Shown piece by piece: positions 61,494 to 64,000 of a DNA stretch of 64,000 nucleotides. The translations under genes were made by a program, and so were the position numbers. Each line of letters opens with the position of its first letter. The first letter of the stretch is position 1. The stretch comes from Lysobacter capsici (lineage in GTDB: Bacteria; Pseudomonadota; Gammaproteobacteria; Xanthomonadales; Xanthomonadaceae): the NCBI RefSeq assembly GCF_014779555.2, contig NZ_CP094357.1:5828001-5892000 (forward strand), in the 5' to 3' direction. The notes beneath the pieces are model-generated. The model worked only from the letters and a program-made list of their open reading frames with translations. It was not told the origin of the DNA and made no database searches.

Positions 61494-62446
61494 TGTAGGA
61501 TCTGCGCAAGCTGCGACCGCGAACCCACCCGTCGCGGCGAACCCGCCAGAACGCGGTCGCGACTCACGTCGCTCCTACAGTCGCTGCGATGCGACCACGC
61601 AAGACCATGCAGCAAAATTCCGACGCAAACCCGACTGTAGGAGCTGCGTAAGCTGCGACCGCGTACCAACCCCTCGCGGCGAACCTGTCAGAACGCGGTC
61701 GCGACTCACGTCGCTCCTACAGTCGCTGCGATACGACCACGCAAGACCATGCGGCAAAATTCCAACGCAAACCCGACTGTAGGAGCTGCGTAAGCTGCGA
61801 CCGCGAACCAACCCCGCGCGGCGAACCTGCCAGAACGCGGTCGCGACTCGCGTCGCTCCTACAGTCGCTTCGATGCGACCGCGTAAATCCATGCAGCAAA
61901 ATTCCGACGCAAACCCGACTGCAGGAGCTGCGCAAGCTGCGACCGCGAACCCACCCGTCGCGGCGAACCTGTCAGAACGCGGTCGCGACTCGCGTCGCTC
62001 CTACAGTCGCTGCGATGCGAGCACGCAAGACCATGCGGCAAAATTCCGACGCAAACCCGACTGTAGGAGCTGCGTAAGCTGCGACCGCGAACCAACCCCT
62101 CGCGGCGAACCTGCCAGAACGCGGTCGCGACTCGCGTCGCTCCTACAGTCGCTGCGATGCGACCGCGTAAATCCATGCGGCAAAATTCCGACGCACACCC
62201 GACTGTAGGAGCTGCGCAAGCTGCGGCCGCGAACCAACCCCGCGCGGCGAACCTGCCAGAACGCGGTCGCGACTCGCGTCGCTCCTACAGTCGCTGCGAT
62301 GCGACCACGCAAGACCATGCGGCAAAATTCCGACGCACATCCGACTGTAGGAGCTGCGCAAGCTGCGACCGCGAATCCATCCGTCGCGGCGAACGTGTCA
62401 GAACGCGGTCGCGACTTACGTCGCTCCTACAGCCGCTCCCACAGTC
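61494..62446. repeat. Tandem array of 142-base units carrying REP arms
   Basis: Seven copies begin at 61494, 61636, 61778, 61920, 62062, 62204 and 62346, each exactly 142 bases apart. Every unit has TGTAGGAGCTGCGYAAGCTG at its left and the inverse CGTCGCTCCTACAG to the right, so it is a REP doublet, plus a conserved core (CAAGACCATG, GCAAAATTCCGACGC). A decayed eighth unit follows to about 62490. The short frames inside are repeats of the same peptide and not genes. Confidence 0.95.
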
Positions 62447-62537
62447 GCTGTAACGCAACCATGCGAAGCCACGCAGCAAATAATCGGTGCGGCGACGTAC
62501 GGACCATGAGACCCGTGTCCGAACGCCACCAATCCCA

Positions 62538-64000
62538 TCAATCGACCACGGCCACATCCTTGCGCGCAGCCCCGACCTGGATCGTCCAGCTGCGCGAATG
62601 CACCAGCAGACCGCCGGCCATCGCCGGTTTCACGAACGCGGTCTGATCGGTCGCGCGCAGTTCCAGCGTGCGCGTCGCGGGCGTGGCGGCATCCTGGCGG
62701 AAGTCGTAACTCGCCGCGGTCGCGCCGGAGATCGCCACGCCGTCGAGGTACCACTGCAAGGCCACCGTGCCGATGCTCGGCCGCAGCACCGTCGCGGCGA
62801 AGCGCTTGGTGCTGCCGCGCGCGTAAGCGACCGCCGCCGCGGGCGACGGCGATTCGGTGCCCGGTTCGATCAGATCGATGCCGGCCGCGGGCGAACCGAA
62901 GCCGCCGCGGTACAGCATGCGCACGTACTCCTGCCGGCATACCGGGCAGAAGCTGGTCCCCAGCGCGCGCATCAGGCAGCTGTTGTCGACAGGCCGGTAC
63001 ATGCCGGTGCTCTTGTAGCGCGCGCCTTCGAACAGACCGGTGCCGGCGGTGCCGTCCGGGGTCGGGATCGGCAGCCCGGCGGTGAACCAGCTGCGCCACT
63101 TCACCAGGCTGGCGTTGCTCTGGTTGGTGACGTTGGCCTCGCACAGCGCGCTGCCGCTGATGTCGCTGCAGACCGGGTAGCCGGGGTACGCGCTTTCGTA
63201 TTCGTCGGCCAGGCCGTGGAAGCTGTGGCCGAATTCGTGGATCGCGATCAAGGCCGCGCTGCTGTGCGCCGAGATCACCGCGAACGACCCGCCGGCGCCG
63301 CCGTAGACCGGGTCGTTGACCGTCACCAGGATCTTGTCCCAGTCCGGAAACCCGGCCGCGGCCGCCATCACCTTGGACGAACGCGCGGTCAGCAGGCGAT
63401 GGATCTGGCTGGTGCAGAAGGTCGCATCCAGCGCGGTAGTCACGAACTGGCCGGCGCGCGGATCGGTGCGCGCGGCGGTGTCGGCGCAGCAACTGGTACC
63501 GGTGCAGCCGGCCTGATACGGCGGATGGTCGGCGCCGGACTGCGACGAGGCGACGAAGCCGGGCTGCCAGTTCACGAAGCTTTGATAGTCCTTGTACGGA
63601 CTGACGTTGAACATCGCCGTCTTCAGCGCCGCGACGTTGCTGTTGAACGTGGCCTGCTCGGCGCTGGTGTAGCCGTCGCCGAGCACCAGGATGTCGAGCC
63701 GGTTGGCCGAGTTCGCGGCCTTGACCACCGCGGACTGCGAATCGACCTTGGCATCGGCCGACCACGGCGTGCTTGCGCGCGCGGTCGTCGCGAGCGGCAG
63801 TTGCGAGGAGCGGATCGCCAACTCACGCAGATCGATGCGCTGCGCGGACTTCGCCGCGCCGTTGCCGATCAGTTCGATTTCATCGGCTTCGTCCAGCGGC
63901 ACGCGCACCACGAAGGCCCGATGCGGATCGGGCACCATCGGATGCGCGTCGATCGCGCCGTCGCCGTGTTCGGGATCATGGGCGAATTCGGCGCGGATGA
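62538..64000 (-). CDS. M64-family (IgA peptidase-like) secreted zinc metallopeptidase, 5' end missing
   Basis: The 487 visible residues are the C-terminal part of a larger protein; the frame is open to the end of the window, so the start and any signal peptide lie beyond it. The zinc motif HEFGHSFHGLADEYE (63225-63239 encodes HEFGH) fits HExxH-x-x-G-x-x-D/E. The preceding LDILVLGDGYTSAEQATF and VSPYKDYQSFVNW are typical of peptidase family M64. Cysteines (e.g. CTGTSCCADT, FCPVCRQEYVR) suggest disulfides. A C-terminal beta-sandwich (about the last 110 residues) could bind substrate or matrix. Such enzymes digest proteins outside the cell. Confidence 0.88.
   Translation of the reverse strand, partial: IRAEFAHDPEHGDGAIDAHPMVPDPHRAFVVRVPLDEADEIELIGNGAAKSAQRIDLRELAIRSSQLPLATTARASTPWSADAKVDSQSAVVKAANSANRLDILVLGDGYTSAEQATFNSNVAALKTAMFNVSPYKDYQSFVNWQPGFVASSQSGADHPPYQAGCTGTSCCADTAARTDPRAGQFVTTALDATFCTSQIHRLLTARSSKVMAAAAGFPDWDKILVTVNDPVYGGAGGSFAVISAHSSAALIAIHEFGHSFHGLADEYESAYPGYPVCSDISGSALCEANVTNQSNASLVKWRSWFTAGLPIPTPDGTAGTGLFEGARYKSTGMYRPVDNSCLMRALGTSFCPVCRQEYVRMLYRGGFGSPAAGIDLIEPGTESPSPAAAVAYARGSTKRFAATVLRPSIGTVALQWYLDGVAISGATAASYDFRQDAATPATRTLELRATDQTAFVKPAMAGGLLVHSRSWTIQVGAARKDVAVVD

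Noticed and set aside
61575-62361. Series of short open frames of about 72-110 codons
   Set aside because: They are the same frame repeated by the 142-base units; the peptide repeats with the DNA and has no ribosome-binding site or family.
61494-62490. CRISPR-like array
   Set aside because: The units are 142 bases long, nearly identical throughout, contain REP arms and have no variable spacers. No cas genes are nearby.

Overview
The window comes from a high-GC gammaproteobacterium of the Xanthomonadaceae, most likely Lysobacter or a close relative. The evidence is the strong GC bias in third codon positions, the family-typical genes (RdgC, TtcA, PlsB with a Pro/Ala-rich N-terminus, a BioB/BioF/BioH/BioC set), and several families of short palindromic intergenic repeats of the REP kind. 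No tRNA, rRNA, CRISPR array, prophage or insertion sequence was seen. The genus is an inference; no database search was possible.

Layout. 0.1-4.5 kb: rdgC, ttcA, a YdcH-like small protein and a tight operon of three membrane-anchored proteins of unknown function. 4.5-11.9 kb (minus strand): a polytopic membrane protein, a secreted protein, plsB and a lipoprotein. 12.1-16.9 kb: a compact four-gene chaperone-usher operon (spore-coat-U-type subunit, chaperone, usher, two-domain tip subunit) behind a candidate sigma-54 promoter. 17.3-24.1 kb: a divergent hydrolase/AraC regulator pair, a candidate structured small RNA, an e(P4)-type acid phosphatase, an exported RidA, two acetyltransferases and a DUF4272 protein. 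24.1-33.8 kb: a heptanucleotide tandem repeat, the Rep helicase, a Sel1 protein, thymidine kinase, a nucleotidyltransferase, an acetyltransferase, a YiiX-like cysteine hydrolase, a DUF938 methyltransferase, a YegD-like Hsp70 and a YcxB-like protein. 33.9-37.7 kb: an mrfA-mrfB DNA-repair pair, with palindromic repeats inserted in frame in mrfB. 38.1-43.2 kb: two I78 peptidase-inhibitor-like proteins, a barnase-barstar pair, topoisomerase IB, a small lipoprotein and a Tet-type MFS pump. 43.7-50.7 kb: gltB-gltD and folE. 51-53.2 kb: a membrane protein with a degenerate GGDEF domain. 53.8-59.8 kb: the biotin operon bioB-bioF-ACT-bioH-bioC plus a DMT transporter, with a near-canonical BirA operator upstream of bioB. 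60.3-64 kb: comF, an array of 142-bp tandem repeats, and the 3' part of a secreted M64-type metallopeptidase that runs off the window.

The best-defined functional units are the biotin operon (pimeloyl-ACP methyl cycle to biotin, apparently repressed by BirA), the ammonia-assimilation pair gltBD, the extracellular-pilus operon, the mrfAB repair pair and the ribonuclease/inhibitor pair. The most unusual feature is the repeat load: at least four dispersed palindrome families, heptanucleotide tracts, a 233-bp direct duplication, a 142-bp tandem array, and palindromes that have entered a coding sequence.
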